Origin: Bacteroides sp.
GTDB lineage: Bacteria > Bacteroidota > Bacteroidia > Bacteroidales > Muribaculaceae
NCBI GenBank assembly: GCA_014801585.1
Contig: JAAVDX010000021.1
Location: forward strand, 1 to 64,000
DNA length: 64,000 nucleotides
Direction: 5' to 3'
Shown: positions 54,854-64,000 of the stretch, in pieces
Layout of the letters: each line of letters starts with the position of its first letter
Numbering within the stretch: position 1 is the stretch's first letter
Notes under the pieces: model-generated
The model's database searches: none
What the model saw: only the letters and a program-made list of their open reading frames with translations
What the model was told of the DNA's origin: nothing
Program-made: the position numbers and the translations under genes

Positions 54854-56509
54854 ATGAAATTCAACTACCATCGCCGCTCGTCTGCCGTCGTAGCAGTAGG
54901 CAACACCATCATAGGCGGAGAGTCACCCATCCGCGTGCAGTCGATGACCAACACAAATACTCTCGACACCCCCGGCTCTGTAGCACAGATTTTACGAATC
55001 GCCGACAAAGGTGCCGATCTCGTACGTCTTACCACTCAGGGCACTCCCGAAGCTGAAAACATGCGCAACATCGAAGAGGGCATCCACGCCGAAGGTTGCA
55101 ACGTGCCGCTCGTGGCCGATGTCCATTTCAATCCTAAAGCAGCCTTCGCCGCAGCCGCGACATGTGAGAAAGTACGCATCAACCCGGGCAACTTCGTCGA
55201 CGCAGCCCGCACATTCCGTCGCCTTGAGTTCACTGATGCCGAATATGCCGAAGAGATCGAGAGAATCCGTGGAGCCTTCATTCCTTTCCTGGAGATATGT
55301 AAGGCTAATTCAACAGCTGTCCGACTCGGTGTCAATCATGGTTCTCTGTCGGATCGCATCATGAGCCGCTACGGCGACACTCCCGCCGGAATGGTGGAAT
55401 CCGTAATGGAATATCTCCGCATTGCCCGCGAGGCCGACTTCAGCAATATCGTCATCTCGATTAAAGCTTCCAACGTTGTGGTGATGGTAGCCACGGTGCG
55501 CCTGCTTGTCAGTGAAATGGAACGCGAGGGGATGAATTTCCCCATCCATCTGGGGGTCACTGAAGCCGGCGACGGTGAAGACGGCCGCGTCAAAAGTGCC
55601 GTCGGCATCGGCACTCTCCTCGCGGAAGGCACGGGCGACACTATTCGAGTGTCGCTATCGGAGGATCCTGAGAATGAGATTCCGGTAGCAATCGCTCTCA
55701 GAGATTACATCACCTCACGTGCCGGACACGCTCCTATTCCCCGGCCCGCAGAGATCGCGGATTTCCCTGCCCGTAAGTTAGCCTGCGACGTTGCCGGAAT
55801 CGGGGGCTCTGCCCAATGGCCGCTCGTTATCGGTCATGACCTTCCGATCCCTGACGCGGCAATCACTGTTGACGCTTCTTCCGACCCCGGCCAGATGACG
55901 GGAAAAGATTCCGTCCCTATTATTCTTACATCCGGCCATCAGAATCCCGTCGGCGAGATGCAGTCATGGATAGAGCGTTACATAGCGCAGGGAGGCCGGG
56001 CTCCTATTATTCTGAAGATGCGATATCCCGATGAGGATAAGGATATTATACGCCTTAAGGCCTCCGCTGATTTAGGCGCTATGCTGCTCAACGGCTATGG
56101 CAATGCTCTCTTGCTCGACGCTCCGGTTCTGACTGCTGAGGAGCAATCTTCTCTCCTGCTCTCTATCCTGCAGGCTGCCCGACTCCGTTTCAGCAAAACG
56201 GAATATATAGCCTGTCCGAGTTGTGGCCGCACCCTTTTCGATCTGCAGTCGGCTCTCGCGAAAGTAAAGGAAGCGACCTCCCACCTTACCGGACTGAAAA
56301 TCGGAGTAATGGGCTGCATCGTCAACGGACCCGGTGAGATGGCCGATGCCGATTACGGCTATGTCGGAGCCGGCCCGGGACGTGTCAGCCTATATAAGGG
56401 TAAAGAATTGAAACTCAAAAACCTCCCTACCGACGAAGCCCTTCCTGCCCTCATCAACCTCATCAAAGAGAATGGTGACTGGCAGGATGCACTAAATACC
56501 ACAAATTAG
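54854..56509 (+). CDS. ispG: 4-hydroxy-3-methylbut-2-enyl diphosphate synthase (long form)
   Basis: A 551-residue IspG/GcpE of the MEP isoprenoid pathway, converting MEcPP to HMBPP with a 4Fe-4S cluster. TIM barrel start (RRSSAVVAVGNTIIGG, RVQSMTNTNTLDT, VADVHFNPKAAF, KVRINPGNF) and the cluster domain with Cys in IACPSCGRT and MGCIVNGPGEMADADYG. The extra ~180 residues between barrel and cluster domain are the middle domain known from Bacteroidetes, Chlamydiae and plants. Together with uppP it feeds undecaprenyl carrier supply. Confidence 0.96.
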   Translation: MKFNYHRRSSAVVAVGNTIIGGESPIRVQSMTNTNTLDTPGSVAQILRIADKGADLVRLTTQGTPEAENMRNIEEGIHAEGCNVPLVADVHFNPKAAFAAAATCEKVRINPGNFVDAARTFRRLEFTDAEYAEEIERIRGAFIPFLEICKANSTAVRLGVNHGSLSDRIMSRYGDTPAGMVESVMEYLRIAREADFSNIVISIKASNVVVMVATVRLLVSEMEREGMNFPIHLGVTEAGDGEDGRVKSAVGIGTLLAEGTGDTIRVSLSEDPENEIPVAIALRDYITSRAGHAPIPRPAEIADFPARKLACDVAGIGGSAQWPLVIGHDLPIPDAAITVDASSDPGQMTGKDSVPIILTSGHQNPVGEMQSWIERYIAQGGRAPIILKMRYPDEDKDIIRLKASADLGAMLLNGYGNALLLDAPVLTAEEQSSLLLSILQAARLRFSKTEYIACPSCGRTLFDLQSALAKVKEATSHLTGLKIGVMGCIVNGPGEMADADYGYVGAGPGRVSLYKGKELKLKNLPTDEALPALINLIKENGDWQDALNTTN

Positions 56510-56572
56510 TGGATTTTATAGCGGATTCGACAAATTTTCGCATAAAATAGCGGAATAGTGAAAATTTATAGT

Positions 56573-56580
56573 TAACTTTG
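56573..56580 (+). promoter_or_regulatory. Promoter -7 element of the second polysaccharide locus
   Basis: TAACTTTG, exact; no TTTG at -33. It gives a leader of about 105 nt before the WecA-like gene and probably drives the downstream glycan genes. Confidence 0.65.
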
Positions 56581-56693
56581 CGTTTGCGAATTGACTTTCA
56601 GAAACCGATAAGCTTCCCTCCGCGGATGCTTGTTCATGGCCCCCGGGAGTGACTTACCCCACGGTCGCGTTTCGTTCGATTCGTCAATGATAT

Positions 56694-57827
56694 ATGGACA
56701 ACTGGCTGTTAAATAACATACTGACTTTCATCTTGACGATAATTGTTGTGGGTGGTCTCATCCCGCAAATCCTCATTATTGCCTATCAGAAGAAGTTGTT
56801 TGACAAGCATGACGAACGCAAAATCCATCTCGGATCCGTGCCACGCCTCGGAGGCGTATCATTCGTGCCGGGCATCATTTTCTCCGTTTTGCTCGTGCTG
56901 GGTATCGGCATTAAATGCAATGTTGCCGGAATCCAGGCGGTCATGCAGCAAGGCATGGTCGGACTCTTTTTTCTTTTCTGCTCCCTGATGCTCCTATTCC
57001 TCCTCGGTATCGCCGACGACCTGGTAGAGGTGCGATATCGTGCCAAATTCCTCTTCCAGATAATTGCCGGAGCGCTCATCATCGGATCAGGAATATGGAT
57101 CTCCAATCTCCACGGTTTCCTATGGATCGACCGGCTCCCGGATATTGTCGGATGGCTTCTCACCATCTTTATGATCGTATATATAATTAACGCTCTCAAC
57201 CTTATCGATGGCATCGATGGATTGGCAGGCGGAATAGCATTTTTCACTTTAGTCTATTTCGGCATGGCCTTCTACGATGCCTCTTATTATATATATTCGA
57301 TGGTGGCATTCGCCGGCGCAGGAGGTCTGGTCCCCTTCATCTATTATAATATCTTCGGAAAGGCAAGCAAGAACCAAAAGATATTTATGGGCGACACCGG
57401 TTCGCTCACTCTCGGAATGGTAATCGCCTTTCTTGCTGTCGAATTCACGAATGTCTCCGAACGTGGCAATGTCTTTGCCGATGTCAATCCCATAATCGTT
57501 GGGCTCTCCCCGCTTATCATACCGCTTTTCGACCAGCTCAGAGTCTTCACCCATAGGGTATTGATGCGACGCAATCCCTTTATGCCCGATCGTTGCCATA
57601 TCCACCACAAGCTCCTCTCGATCGGACTGAATGCCCGACAGACGCTTATAGTACTCTTAGCTGCCGACCTGGGATTCATCATTCTCAATTGGGGTCTCTC
57701 GGAATTGCATGTGGATTCCACTTGGATAATTCTTGCCGATTTCGCAATCTGGATTCTCGCAAATAAGTGCCTTACCCGACGCATACGCTCAATTGAAAAA
57801 GCCACAGGCAATACCCTCTACAATTAG
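56694..57827 (+). CDS. WecA/MraY-type polyprenyl-phosphate sugar-1-phosphate transferase
   Basis: A 377-residue polytopic (about 10-11 TM) transferase that moves HexNAc-1-phosphate from a UDP-sugar to undecaprenyl phosphate. Key motifs: DKHDERKIHLGSVPRLGG, GIADDLVEVRYRAK (the DD pair), NALNLIDGIDGLAGG, MGDTGSLTLG and the His-rich CHIHHKL loop (about 301-307). The family, not the exact sugar, is clear; GlcNAc is common. It initiates a glycan by a different protein fold than the PglC-type enzyme at 12-626. Confidence 0.93.
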   Translation: MDNWLLNNILTFILTIIVVGGLIPQILIIAYQKKLFDKHDERKIHLGSVPRLGGVSFVPGIIFSVLLVLGIGIKCNVAGIQAVMQQGMVGLFFLFCSLMLLFLLGIADDLVEVRYRAKFLFQIIAGALIIGSGIWISNLHGFLWIDRLPDIVGWLLTIFMIVYIINALNLIDGIDGLAGGIAFFTLVYFGMAFYDASYYIYSMVAFAGAGGLVPFIYYNIFGKASKNQKIFMGDTGSLTLGMVIAFLAVEFTNVSERGNVFADVNPIIVGLSPLIIPLFDQLRVFTHRVLMRRNPFMPDRCHIHHKLLSIGLNARQTLIVLLAADLGFIILNWGLSELHVDSTWIILADFAIWILANKCLTRRIRSIEKATGNTLYN

Positions 57828-58012
57828 CCTGATCCTAAAAATTAGGCTCTCTCTCCAATAAAATGCAGTAATAGACGTTACTAAATATGAATAATTACGA
57901 AGTTGGTCAAGCCGACCGCTTCATAATCTGATATACAACAATAACAACACAAAATAGATATAAAGAGAGGAATCTTCCGTAAGATTCCGACTCTTTCTGA
58001 CCTTTGACAGAT

Positions 58013-58864
58013 ATGAAGACTAAGAAACTTTCATGGATGGGACTCGCGATGATCGGTTGCGTCACCCTCCTCAGCAGTTGTAAAGTCCCCAAGGACGTAG
58101 CTTATTTTCAGGATATGGATCAGCAGATTGCTATCGAGGTGCAGGAGCGCCAGGCCATCAAGATCCGCCCCGACGATAAACTCCAGATCATCGTCACATC
58201 CAAGGATCCTCAGCTTGCAAGTCTGTTCAATCTCCCCGTCGTGACTACCCGCATCGGACAGAACGCCAATGCCTATGGCACTACCACCGCTTTCGGCACT
58301 ACAAATAACTCATCTGAAGGCCTGAGCAGCTATACCGTCACTCCTCAGGGGACTATCGATTTCCCCGTACTCGGCACTCTCCACGTGGCAGGCATGACCC
58401 GATATGAGCTCGCAGGTTTTATCAAGGGCGAAATTATCGGCCGCAATCTCATCAAGGATCCCACAGTCACTGTCGAATATCTCAACACCGGCGTCAGCGT
58501 CCTCGGTGAAGTCAAGACTCCCGGACGCTTTACGTTTAATCGCGATGAAATCAGCGTGCTCGATGCTATCGCTATGGCCGGCGACCTTGAATTGAACGGC
58601 AAACGTGAGAATGTCCGTGTCATCCGCAAGGAAAATGGCAAGGCTCAGGTCTACGTAATGGACCTCACCGATGGCAAATCTCTCTACAATAACCCCGGTT
58701 TCTATCTTCAGCAGGACGACGTGGTATATGTAGAACCCAACGACACCCGCAAACGCCAGACTACTATCAACGGTACGACGACCCTTACCGCCGGCTTCTG
58801 GGTATCAATGTTCTCCGTATTCACTTCGACCGCCGTTCTCGTCGTGAATCTCGTCAAGAAGTAA
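58013..58864 (+). CDS. Wza-like polysaccharide export lipoprotein
   Basis: A 283-residue outer-membrane auxiliary protein. Signal peptide with lipobox LSSC (C23). Poly_export domain (IKIRPDDKLQIIVTSKDPQ, VTPQGTIDFPVLGTLHVAGM) followed by an SLBB domain (VSVLGEVKTPGRFTF). The hydrophobic C-terminal helix would be the translocon barrel helix of Wza. Start at the ATG 58013 rather than TTG 58004. A small hairpin (about 57970-57987) lies upstream. Confidence 0.93.
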   Translation: MKTKKLSWMGLAMIGCVTLLSSCKVPKDVAYFQDMDQQIAIEVQERQAIKIRPDDKLQIIVTSKDPQLASLFNLPVVTTRIGQNANAYGTTTAFGTTNNSSEGLSSYTVTPQGTIDFPVLGTLHVAGMTRYELAGFIKGEIIGRNLIKDPTVTVEYLNTGVSVLGEVKTPGRFTFNRDEISVLDAIAMAGDLELNGKRENVRVIRKENGKAQVYVMDLTDGKSLYNNPGFYLQQDDVVYVEPNDTRKRQTTINGTTTLTAGFWVSMFSVFTSTAVLVVNLVKK

Positions 58865-58930
58865 TCCGTGCGGATTACACTCCTACATTCCAATCCTATA
58901 TAAACGTTATCAAAATTCAATCTCTGATTG

Positions 58931-61345
58931 ATGGAAAATCCTGCAAATGTGACAACACCACTGACTGACGATAACGCTTTCTCCGTGAAAGCGTTTCTCT
59001 TCAGTTGCCTCGGCCATTGGAAGTGGTTTGTCTCTGCTCTAATAATATTCATTGCTCTGGGGGTGCTTTTCCTCGTGCGCCAGCAACCGAAATACAGCCG
59101 CACGATGCAATTGCTCATTCAGGACTCGCAGTCGGGCGGCATTGCTGATGTCAGCAATGCTTTCCGCGATTTCGGTCTCGGCGGCGGTGCCAACACGAAT
59201 GTCTATAACGAACTCGTAAGCCTGAAATCTCCCGCTGTAATGCAGGAGGTCGTAAAGCGGCTTAATCTTACTGTCGACGTCTATGAGAAAAAATTGCCCC
59301 ACAATAGCGTGCTCTATGGCAAGACTTCTCCTTTCGACCTGAAGAATGAGACTCCGGGCACATTCGGTGGCATCGTGCTTAAACTCGAACTCCTTCCCGA
59401 TGATTCTTTCGTCATCACGGAAGCTTCCGCCGTCCCGAAAGGCGACACCAAGCGCATAAAGCACCCTAACTTGGCCATCAAAGGCAAGATCGGAGCCTCT
59501 CCCGTGAAAACTCCGGTCGGAACTTTCTCTTTCGCGAGCAACGGTCTCTACACCAATAATCGCGATGAGGCTCAGGAATACATCGTCACAATCGGTTCGG
59601 AACATTCCGCAATCGAGAAGTATATGAATAAACTGACGGGCGATCTTACGGATTCCGATTCGGAAGTAATCGACCTCACTATGACCGACACGAATATCGA
59701 ACGCGCTACCGACGTACTAAATACAATCGTGGAGGTCTACAATGAATTCTGGGTGCGCGACAAGAACCGTATGGCGGTCGCAACTTCCGAATTTATCAAT
59801 GATCGTCTGGCTATGCTCGTACGTGAACTCGGCGAAGTCGATTCCGACATCGCCGAATATCAGTCGGCAAATCATATCCCTGATCTTGAAGCAAGCGCAA
59901 GAATGTATCTCGATCAGTCGGCAAGCGTCAGCAAGGGTATCATCGAAGCCAATAATCAGTTGGCTATGGTGAAGTATGTGAAGGAATACATCAATAATCC
60001 CGCTAATGCAAATAAGGTGGTGCCGGTGCTGACCGGTGTAGGTAATTCCGGGTTGGAACAGCTTGTTAAGGAATACAATACTCTGCTCCTTACCCGCGAC
60101 AATCTTATCCAGAACTCCAGCCCGGAAAATCCGCTCGTCGAGTCTTATACTCTTCAGGCCAACGGCATGAGGGAATCGCTGATTCGGTCAGTCAATTCCT
60201 ACATCGGTTCGCTGGAGGCTAACCTCCGCAATCTCCAGTCGGCTCAGGGACAAAGCATGCAGGAATTGGCCTCAACTCCCAGTCAGGCAAAATATCTCGG
60301 CACCGTAAAGCGCGATCAGGCTATCAAGGAGCAACTCTATCTCTTCTTGCTGCAGAAGCGTGAGGAGAATGATCTCTCCCAAGCCTTTAATGCCTACAAC
60401 ACCCGCATAATCACTCCCCCCTTTGGATCCGATATGCCCGTGTCGCCTAAAAAGGTTTCAATTCTCGCCGTCGCTTTCATCCTCGGCCTGATGATTCCGG
60501 CATTCATTATCTATATCCTCGATAGCCTCGACAATAAGGTGCATAGCCGTAAGGATCTGGATAATCTCCCGATTCCCTTCACCGGCGAACTTCCTCAGAT
60601 CGGCTCTAAGAAGCGTTTCCGCAAACTCTTCCAGTCGAAGAAGGCTAAGCAGAAGGAAATCGACACTCCGAAGCCTATCGTCGCCGAAGGGAAGCGCGAC
60701 GTGCCCAATGAGGCGTTCCGCGTAGTGCGCTCCAATATCGACTTGATGCTTGGGCGCAATGCTACTCATAACGTATTGATGGTCACTTCGTTCAATCCCG
60801 GTTCGGGTAAGTCTTTCGTGGCCTACAATCTCGGAGCTTCCTTCGCGCTTAAGAATAAGAAGGTTCTGCTTATCGACGGCGACCTCCGCCATGGATCGCT
60901 CTCCGGCTATATCGGCTCGCCGGGCAGAGGCCTCGCTTCTTATCTGACGGGCAACACTGATGATGCCATGCGCATAGTCTATCCCGTGCCGGGCGTCGAA
61001 GGCCTGAATATCGTGCCCATCGGTAAGCGTCCGCCCAACCCCGCCGAACTCCTTGAAGGCGATCGTTTCGGTGAGTTCCTCGACGCCGTTCGCGATCAGT
61101 TTGACATTATTATGGTCGATTGTCCTCCGGTCAATGTCGTTGTCGACACTCAGTTGCTCAATCGATACGCCGATGCCACTCTCTTCGTCGTACGCGCCGG
61201 TTTGCTCAACCGCTCTGCCATCAAGGATCTCACTCAGCTCTACCACGAAAAGAAACTTCGCCGCATGAGCATCATCCTCAACGGCACAGAAGAAGCCCAC
61301 AGCAGTTATTACACTTATGGCAACTATCAGTCGCTTGAGGAATAA
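58931..61345 (+). CDS. Wzc-like chain-length regulator / BY-kinase
   Basis: An 804-residue fusion of a Wzz-type periplasmic domain and a cytoplasmic tyrosine kinase. TM1 near 35-55; periplasmic coiled-coil domain up to about 505; TM2 (VSILAVAFILGLMIPAFIIY); then the BY-kinase domain with Walker A SFNPGSGKSF, Walker A' LLIDGDLRHGSL and Walker B IIMVDCPPVN. The tail SSYYTYGNYQSLEE is a Tyr cluster for autophosphorylation. With the Wza-like protein and YwqE-type phosphatase it forms the export control unit. Confidence 0.95.
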   Translation: MENPANVTTPLTDDNAFSVKAFLFSCLGHWKWFVSALIIFIALGVLFLVRQQPKYSRTMQLLIQDSQSGGIADVSNAFRDFGLGGGANTNVYNELVSLKSPAVMQEVVKRLNLTVDVYEKKLPHNSVLYGKTSPFDLKNETPGTFGGIVLKLELLPDDSFVITEASAVPKGDTKRIKHPNLAIKGKIGASPVKTPVGTFSFASNGLYTNNRDEAQEYIVTIGSEHSAIEKYMNKLTGDLTDSDSEVIDLTMTDTNIERATDVLNTIVEVYNEFWVRDKNRMAVATSEFINDRLAMLVRELGEVDSDIAEYQSANHIPDLEASARMYLDQSASVSKGIIEANNQLAMVKYVKEYINNPANANKVVPVLTGVGNSGLEQLVKEYNTLLLTRDNLIQNSSPENPLVESYTLQANGMRESLIRSVNSYIGSLEANLRNLQSAQGQSMQELASTPSQAKYLGTVKRDQAIKEQLYLFLLQKREENDLSQAFNAYNTRIITPPFGSDMPVSPKKVSILAVAFILGLMIPAFIIYILDSLDNKVHSRKDLDNLPIPFTGELPQIGSKKRFRKLFQSKKAKQKEIDTPKPIVAEGKRDVPNEAFRVVRSNIDLMLGRNATHNVLMVTSFNPGSGKSFVAYNLGASFALKNKKVLLIDGDLRHGSLSGYIGSPGRGLASYLTGNTDDAMRIVYPVPGVEGLNIVPIGKRPPNPAELLEGDRFGEFLDAVRDQFDIIMVDCPPVNVVVDTQLLNRYADATLFVVRAGLLNRSAIKDLTQLYHEKKLRRMSIILNGTEEAHSSYYTYGNYQSLEE

Positions 61346-61383
61346 CCGCCTATTCTTCTGATATTCAATTATAAGATTTAATA

Positions 61384-61412
61384 GGGAATCCGGAGTCCGT
61401 CTCCGGATTCCC
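61384..61412 (+). terminator. Hairpin between the kinase and phosphatase genes
   Basis: A perfect 12-bp stem GGGAATCCGGAG with CTCCGGATTCCC, loop TCCGT. No U-run after it, so it looks more like an RNA-processing or stability element, or a partial attenuator, than a true terminator. Confidence 0.55.
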
Positions 61413-61442
61413 CTCACCATTTAAAACTCATTACATCTATTT

Positions 61443-62174
61443 ATGGGATTCTGGCCATTTAAAAAGAAAGTAGATACCCTGCGGGCTGCCGGCCTGCTCG
61501 ATGGGTTTACCGATTGGCACTCTCACATTCTTCCGGGGGTCGACGACGGAATTCCTGACATGGAAAAGTCGCTCGAAGTGCTGGCCGCCTATGAGGATTT
61601 AGGCGTGAAACGCGTATGGCTGACCCCTCATATCATGGAGGATTTCCCCAATGAAACGTCCTTCCTGCGCGAGCGTTTCAACGAGCTTTTGCTGGAATAC
61701 AACGGAAATATCGAACTCCGACTCGCTTCCGAAAATATGCTCGATTCTCTCTTTGAAGACCGCCTCGAAAAGAATGACTTCCTCCCTATCGGCGACGAGG
61801 GCAATCACCTCCTTGTCGAGACCTCATATTTCTCTCCTCCTATGAATTTCGATGAACTCATCGATGATATCAAGCATCTGGGATATTATCCCGTATTGGC
61901 TCATCCCGAGCGCTACCGCTATATGAAGGAGGAAGATTACGAGAAACTTAAGCTTCGCGGTGTCTTGTTCCAGACTAATATGATGTCGCTCGTCGGAATG
62001 TATGGCGATACGGCCCGAAAGAAAGCGGAATGGATGCTAAAGAAAGGGATGATCAATCTTACAGGTAGTGATCTCCACCGACTCTCTGCCACGCAGCGAA
62101 ATCTGGATGAATCTCCGCGCAACCGTGAATCGCTCGACCAGCTGCTCTCAGTGGCAAAAAATCCTGCCCTATGA
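61443..62174 (+). CDS. PHP-type tyrosine phosphatase (CpsB/YwqE-like)
   Basis: A 243-residue manganese-dependent PHP phosphatase that removes phosphate from tyrosines of the cognate BY-kinase. Metal motifs: DWHSHILPGVDDG (about 22-34), LTPHIMED, HPERYRYM and LTGSDLHRLSATQRN. Its position behind the Wzc-like kinase is the usual pairing. Its stop overlaps the epimerase ATG by 4 nt. Confidence 0.94.
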   Translation: MGFWPFKKKVDTLRAAGLLDGFTDWHSHILPGVDDGIPDMEKSLEVLAAYEDLGVKRVWLTPHIMEDFPNETSFLRERFNELLLEYNGNIELRLASENMLDSLFEDRLEKNDFLPIGDEGNHLLVETSYFSPPMNFDELIDDIKHLGYYPVLAHPERYRYMKEEDYEKLKLRGVLFQTNMMSLVGMYGDTARKKAEWMLKKGMINLTGSDLHRLSATQRNLDESPRNRESLDQLLSVAKNPAL

Positions 62175-63286
62175 CTAAAATTCTTGTGACCGGGTCGGCC
62201 GGTTTTATCGGAAGCAGATTGGCAGAGGTCCTTGCCGACGACAATTTTGAAGTGCTCGGCGTCGATAATCTCAATGACTATTACGATCCGGCTATTAAGT
62301 TGGCCAGATTGCAACGTTCGGGATTCGATAAGGCCGAACTTTCCTCCATCCTCACCGGCACTCACGACATGCTCGTAAGCCGACGCTACCCCAATCTCGG
62401 ATTCATCCGAATGGATATTCGAGATCCGGAGATGGAGCTGATCGCCAATGAATTTGAGCCGGATATCATAGTGCATTTCGCCGCTCAGCCGGGCGTGAGA
62501 TATTCTCAGTCGCATCCGGAGGAGTGTATCGACAACAACGTCCTCGGCTTCATGAAGATGATTGAGATTGCACGAAAGGCCGGTGTTCGACGCATGCTCT
62601 ATGCTTCCAGCAGTTCAGTATATGGCGATCAGAGTCCGCATGCCTTCCGGGAGACCGACAGCGTGGATTCGCCGACCTCCGTCTATGCCGTCTCGAAGCG
62701 CACTAATGAAATGCTCGCGAAGGTCTATTCCGAGATGTATGGCATCCGGATGACGGCCATGCGTTTCTTCAGCGTCTACGGCGAATGGGGACGTCCTGAT
62801 ATGGCGCCTTATCTCTTCACCGACGCTCTACTGCATAATCGCCCGATCACTCTATTCAACGGCGGACAGCTTAGCCGCGATTTCACTTATATTGATGATG
62901 TCGCTGAGTGTATCCACAGAATTATTACCCGTGGCGGAGGCGTATTCACAACTATGCCGAGCCACGACACTGTCAACATCGGCCACGGATCGCCCACTCT
63001 GATGCTCGATTTCGTTGCCAAGATTGAGGAAATCACCGGTAAGAAGGCGCGACGCGTACTTCTCCCTATGCAGCACGGCGAAGTCCACGCCACTCTGGCC
63101 GACACTTCGAAGTTTCATATTCAGTACGGTTATTATCCTCGCACGACTCTCGACACGGGGCTGCGACGTTTCATACGCTGGTTTATGGATTATCAGAATA
63201 TTTCGGCTGATTCTGTGCGGCAATCCGACCCCTCGGCCGACTCGCTCCTCTCTTCCGAAGATGAGTCACTGTCATATCCGGCTTAA
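62171..63286 (+). CDS. UDP-glucuronate 4-epimerase-like SDR
   Basis: A 371-residue extended SDR. NAD motif GSAGFIGSRLAE near the N-terminus, active site YASSSSVYGDQ and YAVSKRTNE (Tyr-x3-Lys). VDNLNDYYDPAIKLAR and FFSVYGEWGRPDMA are typical of UDP-GlcA 4-epimerases, which make UDP-GalA for acidic capsules. A short disordered Ser/Asp tail (about 345-371) is extra. Overlaps the phosphatase gene. Confidence 0.88.
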   Translation: MTKILVTGSAGFIGSRLAEVLADDNFEVLGVDNLNDYYDPAIKLARLQRSGFDKAELSSILTGTHDMLVSRRYPNLGFIRMDIRDPEMELIANEFEPDIIVHFAAQPGVRYSQSHPEECIDNNVLGFMKMIEIARKAGVRRMLYASSSSVYGDQSPHAFRETDSVDSPTSVYAVSKRTNEMLAKVYSEMYGIRMTAMRFFSVYGEWGRPDMAPYLFTDALLHNRPITLFNGGQLSRDFTYIDDVAECIHRIITRGGGVFTTMPSHDTVNIGHGSPTLMLDFVAKIEEITGKKARRVLLPMQHGEVHATLADTSKFHIQYGYYPRTTLDTGLRRFIRWFMDYQNISADSVRQSDPSADSLLSSEDESLSYPA

Positions 63287-63423
63287 TCCGGCCGACAGTT
63301 CAATTTTTAATCCTCATACCCACGCAATTATAGATAAAATTTACTCCGATAATATTCTCTCTCTTTAGGAATCCGGCTCTCCCCTGAAGAGAGATATCAA
63401 GAAAATATTCCCAACTCGAAAAA

Positions 63424-64000
63424 ATGAAGACAGCTTTAATCACCGGTGTGACCGGCCAGGATGGTTCCTACCTTGCAGAACTATTGCTTGAAAAGGGTTA
63501 CGACGTCCATGGAATTATCCGCAGATCGTCGACCGATTTCCGCGAAAGAATAGCTCATCTTGAGGGTCATAGCAATTTCCATCTACATTATGCCGACATG
63601 GCCGATTCGATGAGTCTGGTGAAGGTTGTGGGGAAGGTGCGGCCCGATGAAATATATAATCTGGCTGCTCAGAGCCACGTCCAGGTAAGTTTCGACGTGC
63701 CGGAATATACTGCGAATACGGATGCAGTCGGAGTGCTCCGCATTCTGGAAGCTGTCCGCGCCGTCGGACTTGAAAATACATGTCGCATCTATCAGGCCTC
63801 TACCTCTGAACTCTACGGTAAGGTGGAGGAAGTCCCCCAGAATGAGGATACTCCCTTCCATCCTTACAGTCCTTACGCAGTAGCCAAACTCTATGGCTAT
63901 TGGATTATCAAGGAGTATCGCGAAGCCTACGGGATGTATTGCTGCTCCGGAATCCTCTTCAATCATGAGTCGGAGCGTCGCGGAGAGACGTTTGTCACCC
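63424..64000 (+). CDS. gmd: GDP-mannose 4,6-dehydratase, 3' end beyond the window
   Basis: The first 192 residues of a 370-residue-class enzyme. GDP-D-mannose is turned into GDP-4-keto-6-deoxy-mannose, the first step to GDP-L-fucose or related sugars. The start [19 protein letters not shown] is diagnostic, and [25 protein letters not shown] and [12 protein letters not shown] (Tyr-x3-Lys) follow. The frame is open to the last base. ATG 63424 lies 138 nt after the epimerase stop. Confidence 0.95.
   Translation, partial: MKTALITGVTGQDGSYLAELLLEKGYDVHGIIRRSSTDFRERIAHLEGHSNFHLHYADMADSMSLVKVVGKVRPDEIYNLAAQSHVQVSFDVPEYTANTDAVGVLRILEAVRAVGLENTCRIYQASTSELYGKVEEVPQNEDTPFHPYSPYAVAKLYGYWIIKEYREAYGMYCCSGILFNHESERRGETFVT

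Noticed and set aside
1..64000. tRNA, rRNA or transposon genes
   Set aside because: I looked for T-loop words, rRNA blocks and DDE/Tyr-recombinase signatures and found none that I can support by eye; a tRNAscan or Infernal run would settle it.

Overview
The window reads as a chromosomal segment of a gut-type Bacteroidales bacterium, most likely a Muribaculaceae-like relative. The evidence is intermediate GC, promoters of the Bacteroidetes sigma type (TTTG, 19-20 nt, TAnnTTTG) ahead of many genes, a MurF-alanine racemase fusion, a long-form IspG, the ftsX-DUF3098-uppP-truB-queA gene order, a DUF4105 (Lnb-type) protein, rubrerythrin, and secreted leucine-rich-repeat proteins with C-terminal tails resembling type IX secretion signals. 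The family-level placement is inference. I see no rRNA, tRNA, CRISPR array, transposase or integrase.

Layout. 1-3.5 kb is the end of a surface polysaccharide locus: a PglC-type initiating sugar transferase, a PglD-type acetyltransferase, a UbiA-type prenyltransferase and a polytopic membrane protein. 3.5-21.7 kb is mostly housekeeping: an NhaC antiporter, an RluB-like pseudouridine synthase with a large Q/N-rich repeat head, asnS-Lnb-phosphatase-like (overlapping genes), secA with a GYF/CD225-like membrane protein, a DEAD-box helicase, a DUF3256 protein, gltX and the Kdo transferase waaA. 21.7-27.1 kb is an AT-rich accessory segment bounded by an 88-bp direct repeat. It carries two secreted LRR proteins on either side of a gingipain-family (C25) cysteine protease. 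27.1-34.7 kb returns to core genes: greA, HIT, sufE, a POT peptide transporter, a lipoprotein, a metallo-beta-lactamase-fold hydrolase, rsmI-like and an RsmF/NSUN-type methyltransferase. 34.7-36.0 kb holds a third LRR gene, a paralogue of the first. 36.1-56.5 kb is core again: a 72-aa protein, GT2, mtaB, ftsX, DUF3098, uppP, truB, queA, class II aldolase, GT4, a lipoprotein, murF-alr, rubrerythrin, recO, DUF2851, an RluD-like synthase, a PAP2-like protein and ispG. 56.6-64 kb opens a second envelope polysaccharide locus: a WecA/MraY-type transferase, Wza-like lipoprotein, Wzc-like tyrosine kinase, YwqE-type phosphatase, UDP-uronate epimerase and GDP-mannose 4,6-dehydratase, which is cut by the window end.

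How the parts fit. Both ends make or export surface glycans on undecaprenyl carriers, and uppP and waaA in the middle serve the same envelope economy. Most core genes are short transcription units with their own promoters, commonly closed by strong intrinsic terminators. The items most worth a second look are the repeat-bounded protease/LRR island with a scar of a further gene, a terminator inside the greA leader that recalls the E. coli GraL arrangement, a pair of hairpin-plus-ATGAAAAACACA elements in a 670-bp gene-free gap whose stems differ in sequence but keep the same fold, and AT-rich inverted repeats ahead of two aminoacyl-tRNA synthetase genes.
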